Positions 9,304 to 17,643 of a stretch of 34,727 nucleotides of DNA are shown here, piece after piece. The notes beneath the pieces were generated by a model that worked only from the letters and a program-made list of their open reading frames with translations, did no database searches and was not told the DNA's origin. The stretch's first letter is position 1, and every line of letters begins with the position of its first letter. Source of the stretch: Chlorobium chlorochromatii (lineage in GTDB: Bacteria; Bacteroidota; Chlorobiia; Chlorobiales; Chlorobiaceae). The position numbers were made by a program, and so were the translations under genes. The stretch spans positions 48,712 to 83,438 of the forward strand of contig DYND01000002.1 of assembly GCA_020721255.1 (NCBI GenBank), written 5' to 3'.

Positions 9304-9548
9304 TGTCGTGTTATTGCCATAACGTCACCATTTACGGCAAGTTTGACTGTTGCTTATGTAATCAAGCGCTCGCTGTGCTTGAACCTCTTCAGGATTCGCT
9401 GCACTTCAATCTGGAACAAATTGATATTACCGGTAATATCAATTTGCTTGTTGAATTTGGGGAATATATCCCAGTTGTTTTTGTTGATGGTGTTCATGTC
9501 TTTAATTATCGAGTAAACGAAAATCGCCTCAAGGAACTGTTGCGCTGA
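9303..9548 (+). CDS. Small glutaredoxin-like thioredoxin-fold protein
   Basis: An 81-residue protein with a glutaredoxin-like/DUF836-type fold. It has an N-terminal strand, a Cys-x-x-Cys site at residues 16-19 (Cys-Cys-Leu-Cys), a helix and an Ile-Asp strand. The Ile-Pro-Val-Val-Phe-Val-Asp-Gly segment, with the cis-proline expected of thioredoxin folds, follows. Two extra cysteines at residues 3 and 5 and one at 17 make it unusually Cys-rich. The redox partner is unknown. It overlaps hisS and the following gene by one base each (TGATG), a tightly coupled arrangement. Confidence 0.82.
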   Translation: MSCYCHNVTIYGKFDCCLCNQALAVLEPLQDSLHFNLEQIDITGNINLLVEFGEYIPVVFVDGVHVFNYRVNENRLKELLR

Positions 9549-9769
9549 TGCTGAAATTTTTTCTTCTGCTTGTGATTATTTTTCTTGCCATGCGTCTTGG
9601 TGTGCGCTTGGTCATGAGCTTGTTCCGTAGCGGAGTTTTTTTTCTCAATGGAAGCAGGAGTGACAGGAAAGACTCGTCATCCTCCAGGCGATCGTCACGA
9701 GAGGTGGACGAGGCGGAGTATGAGGTGATTGAGAGTCATTTGCAAGATAAAGAGCGTGGTGTTGAGTAA
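9548..9769 (+). CDS. Small single-pass membrane protein, unknown function
   Basis: A 73-residue protein I do not recognise. Residues 1-32 form one hydrophobic segment rich in Leu, Ile, Val and Phe. A serine/arginine-rich stretch follows at about residues 37-50, and an acidic tail with Glu-Ala-Glu-Tyr-Glu-Val-Ile-Glu closes the protein. The layout recalls small single-anchor proteins with charged tails in Bacteroidota/Chlorobiota, but no family is assigned. The ATG overlaps the previous stop (TGATG), which supports real translation despite the short length. An intrinsic terminator lies about 75 bases after its stop. Confidence 0.68.
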   Translation: MLKFFLLLVIIFLAMRLGVRLVMSLFRSGVFFLNGSRSDRKDSSSSRRSSREVDEAEYEVIESHLQDKERGVE

Positions 9770-9844
9770 GGTGTTTTGCTCTTCACCAGTTTTTTTGTAC
9801 ATTGGCAGCGCTTGATTCTGGAGCAGTCAGGTTATATGAAAGTG

Positions 9845-9874
9845 AAGTGGGGTCTCCCCACTTTTTTGTTTTCT
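9845..9874 (+). terminator. Intrinsic terminator between the hisS cluster and rimP
   Basis: A perfect 8-bp stem (AAGTGGGG at 9845-9852 with CCCCACTT at 9856-9863) closes a 3-base loop and is followed at once by a T-rich run with only one G interruption. This is a textbook rho-independent terminator. It lies only about 24 bases before the rimP start, so it ends hisS-cluster transcripts and could also act as an attenuator in a leader of the rimP-nusA-infB operon. Confidence 0.85.
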
Positions 9875-9897
9875 GTAAAAGTTTGTACGAGGTATCC

Positions 9898-10419
9898 ATG
9901 CAAGAGCGCATTCGCAATTGTGTTCTCACTATTATTGCAGAATCTGCAGGGACAAGGGGCGAAGGCGCTTACCTTGTTGATGTTTCGGTAAGAGGCAAAA
10001 GGAGCCAGCGTAAAATTGAGGTGCTGATGGATGACGATAGTGGTATTCGAATTCAGCAGTGCGCATGGTTCAGCCGACGGCTCCGCGAAAAAATTGAGGG
10101 TGATGATGATCTGCTGGAGCAGGTTGGTGAAAATTTTGACATTATGGTCTCCTCTCCCGGTCTTGGTGAGCCAATTCTAATACCACGGCAGTATCGCCGC
10201 CATATAGGCAAACTGTTGCGTGTCAAGTATCATGATGCTGTTGGAGTTGAGGCGGAGTTGGACGGTCATCTTCAAGAGGCGCATCTTTCGGAAACCGAAC
10301 GTTCTTCATTGCTCATTGCCCCAGTAAGGAACAGTAAAAAGGGCACAAAATCGGCAATCGAAGCAGTGACACTCTATCTGGATCACATTATCAGTGCTGT
10401 GCCTGAAGCGGAGTTATAG
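9898..10419 (+). CDS. rimP: Ribosome maturation factor RimP
   Basis: A 173-residue protein needed for maturation of the 30S subunit. The N-terminal RimP domain contains Leu-Val-Asp-Val-Ser-Val and the basic strand leading to the Val-Leu-Met-Asp-Asp strand. The family signature Val-Ser-Ser-Pro-Gly-Leu-Gly-Glu-Pro is near residue 85, followed by the SH3-like C-terminal domain. The ATG at 9898 is chosen because ACGAGG (9887-9892) precedes it; an upstream in-frame start at 9802 would run through the terminator hairpin. It heads the rimP-nusA-infB cluster, whose order is widely conserved. Confidence 0.93.
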   Translation: MQERIRNCVLTIIAESAGTRGEGAYLVDVSVRGKRSQRKIEVLMDDDSGIRIQQCAWFSRRLREKIEGDDDLLEQVGENFDIMVSSPGLGEPILIPRQYRRHIGKLLRVKYHDAVGVEAELDGHLQEAHLSETERSSLLIAPVRNSKKGTKSAIEAVTLYLDHIISAVPEAEL

Positions 10420-10478
10420 CATATTTTTACGGGTTATCGAGAAATTTTCTTTTATAAATGCACAATCGATAAAAAGAG

Positions 10479-12023
10479 ATGGTCAAAAAGAAGATCAAGG
10501 ATGAGGGGCAAGACAGAAGGGTGCAGATTGCCGGCGCATTTGGCGAAATTGAGCAGTCACGAATCTTTCTGGATAAACGCACCGAAGTTGCGGCTGTAAA
10601 AATGGATATTGCTGATCTTCTTAAAGATATTATCCAGAAGCAGCTTCGCAAAGATTATGACCCTGAGGTTGATGCGAACATCTTTATTAATCCGGAGCGT
10701 GGCGATTTTGAGGTCTATATTCTTAAAACCGTTGTTCAAGAGGTTGATATAGAAAGCATTGAAATTTCTCTTGATGAGGTGAGGAAAATAGATGATTCAC
10801 TTGAGGTTGGCGATGTGTATGAGGAAGGTCCGATTAAACTTGATGATTATCTGAGCCGTAAATCGATTCAGATTATTAAACAATCGGTGCAGAAGAAGGT
10901 TCGTGATCTTGAGCGAATGGTGGTGTACGAAGAGTGCCTCGAAAAAGTTGGTGAAATTGTAGCCGGTGAGGTGTATCAGATTCGTTCAAATGAGGTTATT
11001 TTTACCTACAATACCTCGAAAGATCATCGTGTTGAGCTGGTGTTGCCAAAGGCTGAGATGATGAAAAAGGATAATCCCCGTCGTATGCCGAGGATGAAAC
11101 TGTACGTGAAACGTATTGAGCGCGAAAAAACTAAAGTCAAGCTCGATGACGGGAGCATGGTTGAGCGTGATAAGTCGGATGGTGGTATGAAGGTGATTGT
11201 TTCGCGTGTTGATGATCGCTTTCTGTACAAGCTTTTTGAACATGAGGTGCCTGAAATTCTTGATGGTCTTATTGTTATCAAAGCGATTGCACGTGTACCA
11301 GGCGAACGTGCCAAGGTTGCTGTTGAGTCAACCAGCGCTCGTATTGACCCTGTTGGAGCTACTGTTGGTTATCGCGGTAAACGAATTCAAAGCATTGTTA
11401 AAGAGTTGAACAATGAAAATATTGATGTGATCTATTACGCTGATGAGCCGCAGATTTATATTTCACGCGCCATGCAGCCCGCAAAGATTGATCCATTGAC
11501 GATTCATGCTGATATCAAAACTCGTAAAGCAAGAGTGATGCTGAAGCCTGATCAAATTAAATATGCTATCGGCAAAAATGGGAACAATATTCATCTTGCC
11601 GAAAAGCTGACAGGGTACGAAATTGATGTCTATCGTGATGTTATCGATAAATCAACTGAAGATCCTACAGATATTGATATTATTTCTTTCCGTGAAGAGT
11701 TTGGTGATGATATGCTCTATCAGCTTCTTGATGCGGGGCTTGATACGGCTAAAAAAGTACTGAAAGCGGGCATTGAGGAGATTGAAACAGCGCTGCTTGG
11801 TTCCCCCAAAGCGGAAGAGCAGACGGTGTTTGGCAAGAGCTATAAGACAGCAGTTAAACCACGAGAGCGTAAGGTGACTGATGAGGAGAAACGTTACTGG
11901 AAAAAGATTGCGGAAAATATTTATAAAACCGTGAAAGAGCAGTTTACGGATGCGGATCTGGAGGGTCTTTTTGATGATGAGATCGATTCGGAAGCTGATG
12001 ATGCGGTGATTGATAACGCCTGA
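10479..12023 (+). CDS. nusA: Transcription termination/antitermination factor NusA
   Basis: A 514-residue RNA-polymerase-binding factor. It has an N-terminal domain with Asn-Pro-Glu-Arg-Gly-Asp-Phe-Glu-Val-Tyr, then an S1 domain (about residues 150-230, beginning Gly-Glu-Ile-Val-Ala-Gly-Glu-Val). Tandem KH domains follow: Asp-Pro-Val-Gly-Ala-Thr-Val-Gly-Tyr-Arg-Gly-Lys-Arg-Ile, and later Ala-Ile-Gly-Lys-Asn-Gly-Asn-Asn-Ile. A helical segment and an acidic tail close the protein. About 40 residues precede the usual first helix, so a later start near residue 42 cannot be excluded; the ribosome-binding sequence before 10479 is weak and close. NusA modulates pausing, termination and rRNA antitermination. 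Confidence 0.95.
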   Translation: MVKKKIKDEGQDRRVQIAGAFGEIEQSRIFLDKRTEVAAVKMDIADLLKDIIQKQLRKDYDPEVDANIFINPERGDFEVYILKTVVQEVDIESIEISLDEVRKIDDSLEVGDVYEEGPIKLDDYLSRKSIQIIKQSVQKKVRDLERMVVYEECLEKVGEIVAGEVYQIRSNEVIFTYNTSKDHRVELVLPKAEMMKKDNPRRMPRMKLYVKRIEREKTKVKLDDGSMVERDKSDGGMKVIVSRVDDRFLYKLFEHEVPEILDGLIVIKAIARVPGERAKVAVESTSARIDPVGATVGYRGKRIQSIVKELNNENIDVIYYADEPQIYISRAMQPAKIDPLTIHADIKTRKARVMLKPDQIKYAIGKNGNNIHLAEKLTGYEIDVYRDVIDKSTEDPTDIDIISFREEFGDDMLYQLLDAGLDTAKKVLKAGIEEIETALLGSPKAEEQTVFGKSYKTAVKPRERKVTDEEKRYWKKIAENIYKTVKEQFTDADLEGLFDDEIDSEADDAVIDNA

Positions 12024-12097
12024 ACATCATTTTGAGCTAGTGGTGCAGGTGTGGTTGGGGTGAACATTGAGATAGAGAGTAAAGAGTTTATAAATCC

Positions 12098-12105
12098 AGA
12101 GGAGG
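12098..12105 (+). promoter_or_regulatory. Strong Shine-Dalgarno that fixes the infB start
   Basis: AGAGGAGG sits five bases before the ATG at 12111. In-frame GTG codons at 12051 and 12060 lack comparable signals, so 12111 is the likely main start of IF2. The upstream frame remains open, leaving room for a minor longer form. Confidence 0.8.
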
Positions 12106-12110
12106 ATGTA

Positions 12111-15100
12111 ATGGCCCTTGAGGACATGGAAAAGAGATATCGTATCAGTGATATAGCCAGAGAGCTGCAGGTCAGTCCGCAGGAAGTATTACTTTTTGTC
12201 AAGCAGGAAGGTGTCAAGGTGGCATCGACATCCTCTATGGTGAATGAAGAGACACATGAGCTGATTTTTGGTCACTTCAGTGTCGAGAAAAAGATGGTTG
12301 ATGAAACCAAAAAAATACGAGCGGAAAAAGAGAAGCGTTTGTCGAGGCTTGAGGAACAATCCCGCAAAACCTATGAAAAAGAGCAGCACTTGAGCGAAAC
12401 GCTAAGCCCGCATCCTATGCCGGCTCCACCAGCGGTCGTTTTGTTTGCAGAACCTGTTGCTATACCATCTCCAGAGCCGTCAGTTGTTGTGCCGCCAGTT
12501 ACCTTTATCGCCCATGAGGTTGTTGCTGTTACAGACCCGGTTTTACCGTCAATTACCGAAATTCCGGTAGAGCCAGAAACGGTTGCATCGGTTACCGAGA
12601 CTCCCTTGGAGGTTGTTGTTCCCCAAGTTGTGGAATCTTCTGTTGAGTCATCTGTTGAGTTTTCAGTTGAGCCGGTCGTGGAAATTGTTGAGCCTGTAGA
12701 GCCGATTGCTGTGGTTGAGCCAGTTGTTGTTGCGGAGCATGTTGTCGTTCCTGTTGCTTCTGTTGAACCAGTCGTTTCCATTGAGCTGCCTGATGAAGCC
12801 GTGTCGGAAGTCTTTGAAGTGTCTGAAATGTCTGATGATAATAACCCTCTGCAAGAGGTAGAGCCAGTTGTCCTTGAGGTTATTGAGGAGCCAGATCCTA
12901 AAAAAGAGGAGCCTTCCGTGAATGAGCATTTAGTCTCGTTTGCTGCTCCACAGATGATGGGTGGCTTGACGGTACTTGGGACTCTTGATATGCAGGCCGG
13001 CAGGAGCAAGAAGAATCGCAAAAAGAATTTCAAGGAGCAGGCAGATGCATTGAAGGATGAGTTTGTTCCTAAGATTGCGGCAGTGATACTCCAGGAGGAG
13101 GATAAGGCTGTTGTTAAAAAGCCAGTAAAAGCTGTTGCTGAGGTTAAAGCAAAAGATCCCCTTGCAACTGATAGTGCGGCTCTTAAAAAGAAAAAAGCGA
13201 AGAAGAAAAAGAAGGTAGAGGTTGACGACAAGGTTATTGCTGCTAATATCCAGAAAACCATCAGCGTTATTGACGATCGCAGCAGTACAGGGTCGCGCCA
13301 GAAATTCCGTAAGCAGCGCCGTAATGAGCGTGAGCGCGAGCATGAGGAGGATGAGGCATTGCGTGAGTCACAGCGTATGATTGTGCGTGTGACGGAGTAC
13401 GCTTCACCGCATGAGCTTGCTGAACTCATGGGTATTACCGCAAAGGATATTATCCAGAAGTGCTTTATGCTTGGCAAGTTTGTTACCATCAACCAGCGCC
13501 TTGATAAAGAGTCGATTGAGCTTATTGCTCTTGAATTTGGTTTTGAGGCAGAGTTTATTTCTGAAATTGAGGCAACGGCCGTGATCGTCGAAGATGATGC
13601 GGCAGAGGATTTGCTGACTCGTCCGCCAGTGGTAACGATTATGGGCCATGTTGATCACGGTAAAACATCGCTGCTCGACCATATTCGCAGTAGCAAAGTG
13701 GTTGCCGGTGAATCGGGTGGTATTACGCAGCATATCGGTGCTTATGAAGTGACGGTTGATGGTAACCGTAAAATTACCTTTCTTGATACTCCTGGTCACG
13801 AAGCATTTACCGCGATGCGTGCTCGCGGTGCTCAGGTAACGGATATTGTTATTCTCGTTGTTGCGGCTGATGACAGTGTTATGCCGCAGACTGTAGAGGC
13901 AATCAACCATGCTAAAGCGGCTGGTGTTCCAATTGTTGTGGCACTGAACAAAATCGATAAGCCTGAAGCTAATCCTGAGAAAATTAAAACCCAGCTCTCT
14001 GAAGCAGGGGTGCTTATTGAAGAGTGGGGAGGCGCTTATCAGTGTCAGGAGATTTCTGCAAAGAAGGGTATTGGTATTGTTGAACTGATGGAGAAAGTGC
14101 TGACCGAAGCTGAAATTCGTGAGCTGAAGGGCAACTATTCCAAAGATATTCTTGCAAGCGGCATTATTGTTGAATCCGAACTCGATAAAGGCAAAGGTGT
14201 TATTTCGACGGTTCTTGTGCAGCGTGGTATTCTTAAAGTTGGCGATCCTTTTGTTGCCGGAAATACAATGGGCAAGGTTCGTGCTCTCATGGATGAACGC
14301 GGCAAAAGGATCCCTTTTGCCTATCCATCACAGCCGGTGCGTGTTCTTGGTTTTGAAGATTTACCCCAGTCCGGTGATACCATAACGGTTATGGCTTCCG
14401 ATAGAGAAGCTCGCGATCTTGCACAGAAGCGCCAGGTTATTCGCCGTGAGCACGACTTCCGCCGCAGTACTCGTGTCAAGCTCGATAGTATTGCCCGTCA
14501 GATTAAAGAGGGTTTGATGAAAGAGTTAAGCGTTATTATCAAAGCCGATACCGACGGTTCAATTCAGGCTCTTGCCGATGGATTGATGAAAATCCAGAAT
14601 GATGAGGTCAAAGTACAGCTTATCCATCAGGGCGTTGGTCAGATTACTGAAACTGATGTCTTGCTTGCAGCAGCTTCCGATGCCATCATTATCGGTTTCC
14701 GCGTTCGTCCAAACGTGAACGCCAAAAAGCTTGCTGAGAAGGAAGATCTTGACGTTCGTTTCTACAGCGTTATTTACCATGTACTTGAGGATGTTGAAAA
14801 AGCACTCGAAGGTATGCTCTCTCCTGAACTGCATGAAGAGAGTCTTGGTTCGCTTGAAATTCGCCAGATTTTCAGAGTGCCAAAGGTTGGCAATGTTGGC
14901 GGTTGCTATATGCTTGAAGGTAAGATGTTCCGTGACTCGAAAGTTCGTCTTCTGCGCGATGGTGTGCAGATTTATGAAGGTCAGCTTGCAGCACTCCGTC
15001 GTTTTAAAGATGATGTGAAAGAGGTTGATGCTGGCTACGAGTGTGGTATGAGCCTGAAAAATTATGACGATTTCAAGGTTGGCGATATTGTTGAGGCCTA

Positions 15101-15131
15101 CAAAATTGTTGAGAAGAAACGAAAACTTTGA
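12111..15131 (+). CDS. infB: Translation initiation factor IF-2
   Basis: A 1006-residue GTPase that delivers fMet-tRNA to the 30S subunit. A helical IF2-N domain (about residues 8-60) is followed by a charged helix. A long Val/Pro/Glu-rich low-complexity linker covers about residues 100-270, and a Lys-rich tract is near 360-375. A second IF2-N domain lies around 430-500. The G domain has Gly-His-Val-Asp-His-Gly-Lys-Thr (512-519), Asp-Thr-Pro-Gly-His (559-563) and Asn-Lys-Ile-Asp (613-616). Domains II, III and IV follow complete. The start at 12111 is set by a strong Shine-Dalgarno. The linker is repetitive and probably variable between relatives. A long open frame on the opposite strand is a by-product of this composition. 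Confidence 0.97.
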   Translation: MALEDMEKRYRISDIARELQVSPQEVLLFVKQEGVKVASTSSMVNEETHELIFGHFSVEKKMVDETKKIRAEKEKRLSRLEEQSRKTYEKEQHLSETLSPHPMPAPPAVVLFAEPVAIPSPEPSVVVPPVTFIAHEVVAVTDPVLPSITEIPVEPETVASVTETPLEVVVPQVVESSVESSVEFSVEPVVEIVEPVEPIAVVEPVVVAEHVVVPVASVEPVVSIELPDEAVSEVFEVSEMSDDNNPLQEVEPVVLEVIEEPDPKKEEPSVNEHLVSFAAPQMMGGLTVLGTLDMQAGRSKKNRKKNFKEQADALKDEFVPKIAAVILQEEDKAVVKKPVKAVAEVKAKDPLATDSAALKKKKAKKKKKVEVDDKVIAANIQKTISVIDDRSSTGSRQKFRKQRRNEREREHEEDEALRESQRMIVRVTEYASPHELAELMGITAKDIIQKCFMLGKFVTINQRLDKESIELIALEFGFEAEFISEIEATAVIVEDDAAEDLLTRPPVVTIMGHVDHGKTSLLDHIRSSKVVAGESGGITQHIGAYEVTVDGNRKITFLDTPGHEAFTAMRARGAQVTDIVILVVAADDSVMPQTVEAINHAKAAGVPIVVALNKIDKPEANPEKIKTQLSEAGVLIEEWGGAYQCQEISAKKGIGIVELMEKVLTEAEIRELKGNYSKDILASGIIVESELDKGKGVISTVLVQRGILKVGDPFVAGNTMGKVRALMDERGKRIPFAYPSQPVRVLGFEDLPQSGDTITVMASDREARDLAQKRQVIRREHDFRRSTRVKLDSIARQIKEGLMKELSVIIKADTDGSIQALADGLMKIQNDEVKVQLIHQGVGQITETDVLLAAASDAIIIGFRVRPNVNAKKLAEKEDLDVRFYSVIYHVLEDVEKALEGMLSPELHEESLGSLEIRQIFRVPKVGNVGGCYMLEGKMFRDSKVRLLRDGVQIYEGQLAALRRFKDDVKEVDAGYECGMSLKNYDDFKVGDIVEAYKIVEKKRKL

Positions 15132-15149
15132 ACCGTTTATTGTTGAGTC

Positions 15150-15515
15150 ATGTCGATACGTACTGATAGAGTTGCATCACTGCTGCAACATGAACTTGGA
15201 GCAATTCTCCAGAAAGAACTACCGAGAAGCGGTCCGATAGTGACGGTGGTCGATGTGAAGATTACGCCAGATTTAAGCATCGCGCGCTTTTACTTTTCCA
15301 TTATTGGTTCAGATGAGGAGCGCATTGCTGCAATGGAGGGATTGAAGGAGAGAAATAAAAGTCTCCGAAAAATTCTTTCTACCAAAATCCGTCATCATTT
15401 CCGGCGTATTCCTGAACTTGAATTTTATGAAGATCACCTCTATGAGCGTGCTTGCAGAATTGAGCAGCTCTTGAGTCAGGTGATAAAAGATCCTGCCCCA
15501 ACCGATGAACAGTGA
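15150..15515 (+). CDS. rbfA: Ribosome-binding factor A
   Basis: A 121-residue single KH-fold protein that binds immature 16S rRNA during late 30S assembly. The N-terminal helix with Arg-Val-Ala-Ser-Leu-Leu-Gln-His-Glu-Leu is typical. So are the Val-Thr-Val-Val-Asp-Val-Lys-Ile-Thr-Pro-Asp-Leu strand and the Arg-Ile-Pro-Glu-Leu-Glu-Phe-Tyr-Glu-Asp segment. Length matches the family. It sits 18 bases after infB and 6 before truB in the standard order. Confidence 0.95.
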   Translation: MSIRTDRVASLLQHELGAILQKELPRSGPIVTVVDVKITPDLSIARFYFSIIGSDEERIAAMEGLKERNKSLRKILSTKIRHHFRRIPELEFYEDHLYERACRIEQLLSQVIKDPAPTDEQ

Positions 15516-15521
15516 GGTCTT

Positions 15522-16271
15522 TTGTCAAACGTGTGCATTGAAGAACATGGTAATGGAGACGCACTCCTTTCGCAGGGTGATTTTCTCCTGATTGATAAGC
15601 CGCTTGACTGGACATCGTTTGATGTTGTCGCTAAAGTGCGAAATACCTATCGCCGTAGCGGTTTGAAGCGCAAGGTAGGGCATTGCGGTACGCTTGATCC
15701 TAAAGCAACGGGTTTGCTGATTCTCGCGACAGGTCGCAAAACCAAGCAGATTGCGACGCTTGAGGCACTTGACAAAGTGTATGATGGCGCTATCAAGCTT
15801 GGTGCCATGACCGACAGCCACGACACTGAATCCCCGGAATATGGTCAGTGCCAGATTGAACACTTGACTGAAAATGAAATTTTGCTTACTGCGTCACGTT
15901 TTATTGGTACCCATCAGCAGCAACCACCCATGCACTCCGCCGCGTGGCATAATGGTAAACGCCTTTATGAACATGCTCGCAAAGGTGTTGTTATCAAAGA
16001 GCGGAAATCGAAAGAGATTGTTATTCATCGGTTCGAGATTACTTGCATAGAACTTCCCTTGGTTCATTTTGTGCTTCACGTTTCCAAAGGAACCTATATC
16101 CGTTCTATTGCGCATGATTTTGGGGTGGCGCTGGGCGTTGGTGGCTATCTTGCCTCACTTCGCCGAATCTCCATTGGTGAGTGGGAGCTCTCTGCGGCTA
16201 AAACTGTGGGTGAAACGGTTGAGGGTATTCTTCAGAACGCATCAAACACCGCTGCAGGTGAAGGGAGCTGA
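15522..16271 (+). CDS. truB: tRNA pseudouridine-55 synthase
   Basis: A 249-residue enzyme that converts U55 of the tRNA T-loop to pseudouridine. The N-terminal Leu-Ile-Asp-Lys-Pro motif and the catalytic His-Cys-Gly-Thr-Leu-Asp-Pro segment (catalytic Asp at residue 59) are present. The Val-Ser-Lys-Gly-Thr-Tyr-Ile-Arg-Ser motif and the Leu-Arg-Arg segment also fit TruB. It lacks an extended C-terminal PUA domain, as in shorter TruB forms. The start is TTG at 15522 with GTGAGG just upstream; a GTG at 15531 is the alternative. ribF follows after 8 bases. Confidence 0.95.
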   Translation: MSNVCIEEHGNGDALLSQGDFLLIDKPLDWTSFDVVAKVRNTYRRSGLKRKVGHCGTLDPKATGLLILATGRKTKQIATLEALDKVYDGAIKLGAMTDSHDTESPEYGQCQIEHLTENEILLTASRFIGTHQQQPPMHSAAWHNGKRLYEHARKGVVIKERKSKEIVIHRFEITCIELPLVHFVLHVSKGTYIRSIAHDFGVALGVGGYLASLRRISIGEWELSAAKTVGETVEGILQNASNTAAGEGS

Positions 16272-16279
16272 GAACTGCT

Positions 16280-17242
16280 ATGCGCGTTATTGAGTACGAT
16301 AATGGAGTTGTGTACTCTTACGGTTCACGAATTCCTCTGGCTTTTTCGCCTGAACCATCAGCCGTAACTGTAGGTTCCTATGATGGTCTTCATCGTGGGC
16401 ACCGCCAGATTATTGCAAAGATGATGGATGTTGCTGCAGCTCGTCATCTGAGAAGTGTGATGGTGACTTTTGAGCCACACCCGCGATTGGTACTCAAGGG
16501 TGATGTTGCCGGTCCACTGGGTTTATTGACCACACTTGATGAAAAAATAGAGCTTCTCGCTGATACTGGTGTTGATATGCTTGTGGTGATTCGGTTTACT
16601 CCAGAATTTTCTTTGCGCAGTTCTGATGATTTTATTCGCAATGTGCTGGTTGGGTTGTTTGGTGCAAAAAGTATTATTGTTGGCTATGATCATGCCTTTG
16701 GGCGTGACCGACGTGGGAGCCGCAAGACGCTTGAACGGCTTGGGCAAGAACTTGATGTTGTTGTTGATGTTGTAGAAGCCGTTTCCATCGGCGATGAGCA
16801 TTTTTCCAGTACTCAAATACGAAGGCTGCTTGCCAGTGGTTGCATTGAAGAGGCGAATCATGCTCTTGGGTCAGCGTATATGATTACAGGTACCGTTGTT
16901 GATGGCGAAAAGCGGGGGCGCCACATTGGGTTTCCTACGGTTAACCTGAAGCTCTCTGATTCACACAAATTGTTGCCATGTTCAGGTGTTTACTGTGCGC
17001 ACACGGTTATTGAGGGTGTTGCCTGTAAAGCGTTGATGAATATTGGTGTCCGACCGACAGTTTCATCGTCAGGCATTATCTCCCTTGAAGCGCATCTGTT
17101 AGGGTATAGTGGTGATCTTTATGGTGCGCTGATGCGTTTTACGCTGCATCGATTTTTGCGGGAAGAGGAGCAATTTCCGACACTTGATGAGCTGAAAACC
17201 CAACTTGAAAAAGACAAAAAAACGGTAGAGTTGTATTGTTAA
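16280..17242 (+). CDS. ribF: Bifunctional riboflavin kinase / FAD synthetase
   Basis: A 320-residue enzyme that makes FMN and then FAD from riboflavin. The N-terminal nucleotidyltransferase domain starts with Gly-Ser-Tyr-Asp-Gly-Leu-His-Arg-Gly-His, whose HxGH-like site is at residues 38-41. It ends with Phe-Ser-Ser-Thr-Gln-Ile-Arg. The C-terminal kinase domain has Gly-Arg-His-Ile-Gly-Phe-Pro-Thr-Val-Asn near residues 213-222, and Ile-Gly-Val-Arg-Pro-Thr. Both domains look intact. It lies between truB and rpsO, a common position. Confidence 0.95.
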   Translation: MRVIEYDNGVVYSYGSRIPLAFSPEPSAVTVGSYDGLHRGHRQIIAKMMDVAAARHLRSVMVTFEPHPRLVLKGDVAGPLGLLTTLDEKIELLADTGVDMLVVIRFTPEFSLRSSDDFIRNVLVGLFGAKSIIVGYDHAFGRDRRGSRKTLERLGQELDVVVDVVEAVSIGDEHFSSTQIRRLLASGCIEEANHALGSAYMITGTVVDGEKRGRHIGFPTVNLKLSDSHKLLPCSGVYCAHTVIEGVACKALMNIGVRPTVSSSGIISLEAHLLGYSGDLYGALMRFTLHRFLREEEQFPTLDELKTQLEKDKKTVELYC

Positions 17243-17292
17243 TAATATTATATTCCAGACCAATCAATTTATCATATAATAATTGAAGAGAT

Positions 17293-17562
17293 ATGAGTTT
17301 GACAAAAGAGTCTAAAGTTGAAGTTATCACGCAGTTTGGCGCTTCTGATAAGAATACTGGAAAATCAGAGGTTCAGGTTGCACTCTATACCCGCAGAATT
17401 ACTGAACTTACCGGTCATTTGCAGCAGCATCCCAAAGATAAGCATTCCCGTCGTGGTTTGCTCATGCTGGTTGCAAAACGTAAAAAAATGCTTAATTACG
17501 TTAAAAACGTTGATATCAATCGTTACCGCAAAGTGATTGCTGAGCTTGAACTCCGCAAGTAA
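17293..17562 (+). CDS. rpsO: 30S ribosomal protein S15
   Basis: An 89-residue protein of the standard S15 length. It binds 16S rRNA and bridges to the large subunit. Typical segments are Asp-Thr/Asn-Thr-Gly-Lys-Ser-Glu-Val-Gln-Val-Ala, Ile-Thr-Glu-Leu-Thr-Gly-His-Leu, Asp-Lys-His-Ser-Arg-Arg-Gly-Leu and a basic C-terminus. AAGAG precedes the ATG. The 50-bp AT-rich gap after ribF could hold a promoter (TATAAT at 17275-17280), but no convincing -35 accompanies it. A hairpin with a T-run follows the gene. Confidence 0.97.
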   Translation: MSLTKESKVEVITQFGASDKNTGKSEVQVALYTRRITELTGHLQQHPKDKHSRRGLLMLVAKRKKMLNYVKNVDINRYRKVIAELELRK

Positions 17563-17584
17563 TCGCCGTTAGGTTGCCTGATCT

Positions 17585-17617
17585 CTGCAGGGTATGTGCC
17601 CTGCAGGTTATCTTTTT
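17585..17617 (+). terminator. Probable intrinsic terminator after rpsO
   Basis: A perfect 8-bp inverted repeat (CTGCAGGG at 17585-17592 with CCCTGCAG at 17599-17606) has a 6-base loop. A run of five T begins about six bases after the stem. The gap between stem and T-run makes it less than ideal, but its position right after rpsO and before yicC fits a terminator or a partial read-through site. Confidence 0.62.
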
Positions 17618-17643
17618 AACAGAAACGCACCAACAAAACAGCT

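Noticed and set aside
9802..9897. A longer RimP N-terminus starting at 9802.
   Set aside because: It would be translated through the terminator hairpin, and the added residues do not resemble RimP; the start at 9898 has a good ribosome-binding site.
12371..13492. A long (373-codon) open frame on the minus strand opposite infB.
   Set aside because: It is Ser/Thr-rich low complexity created by the Val/Pro/Glu-rich repeats of IF2 read in reverse; no domain and no plausible start context.
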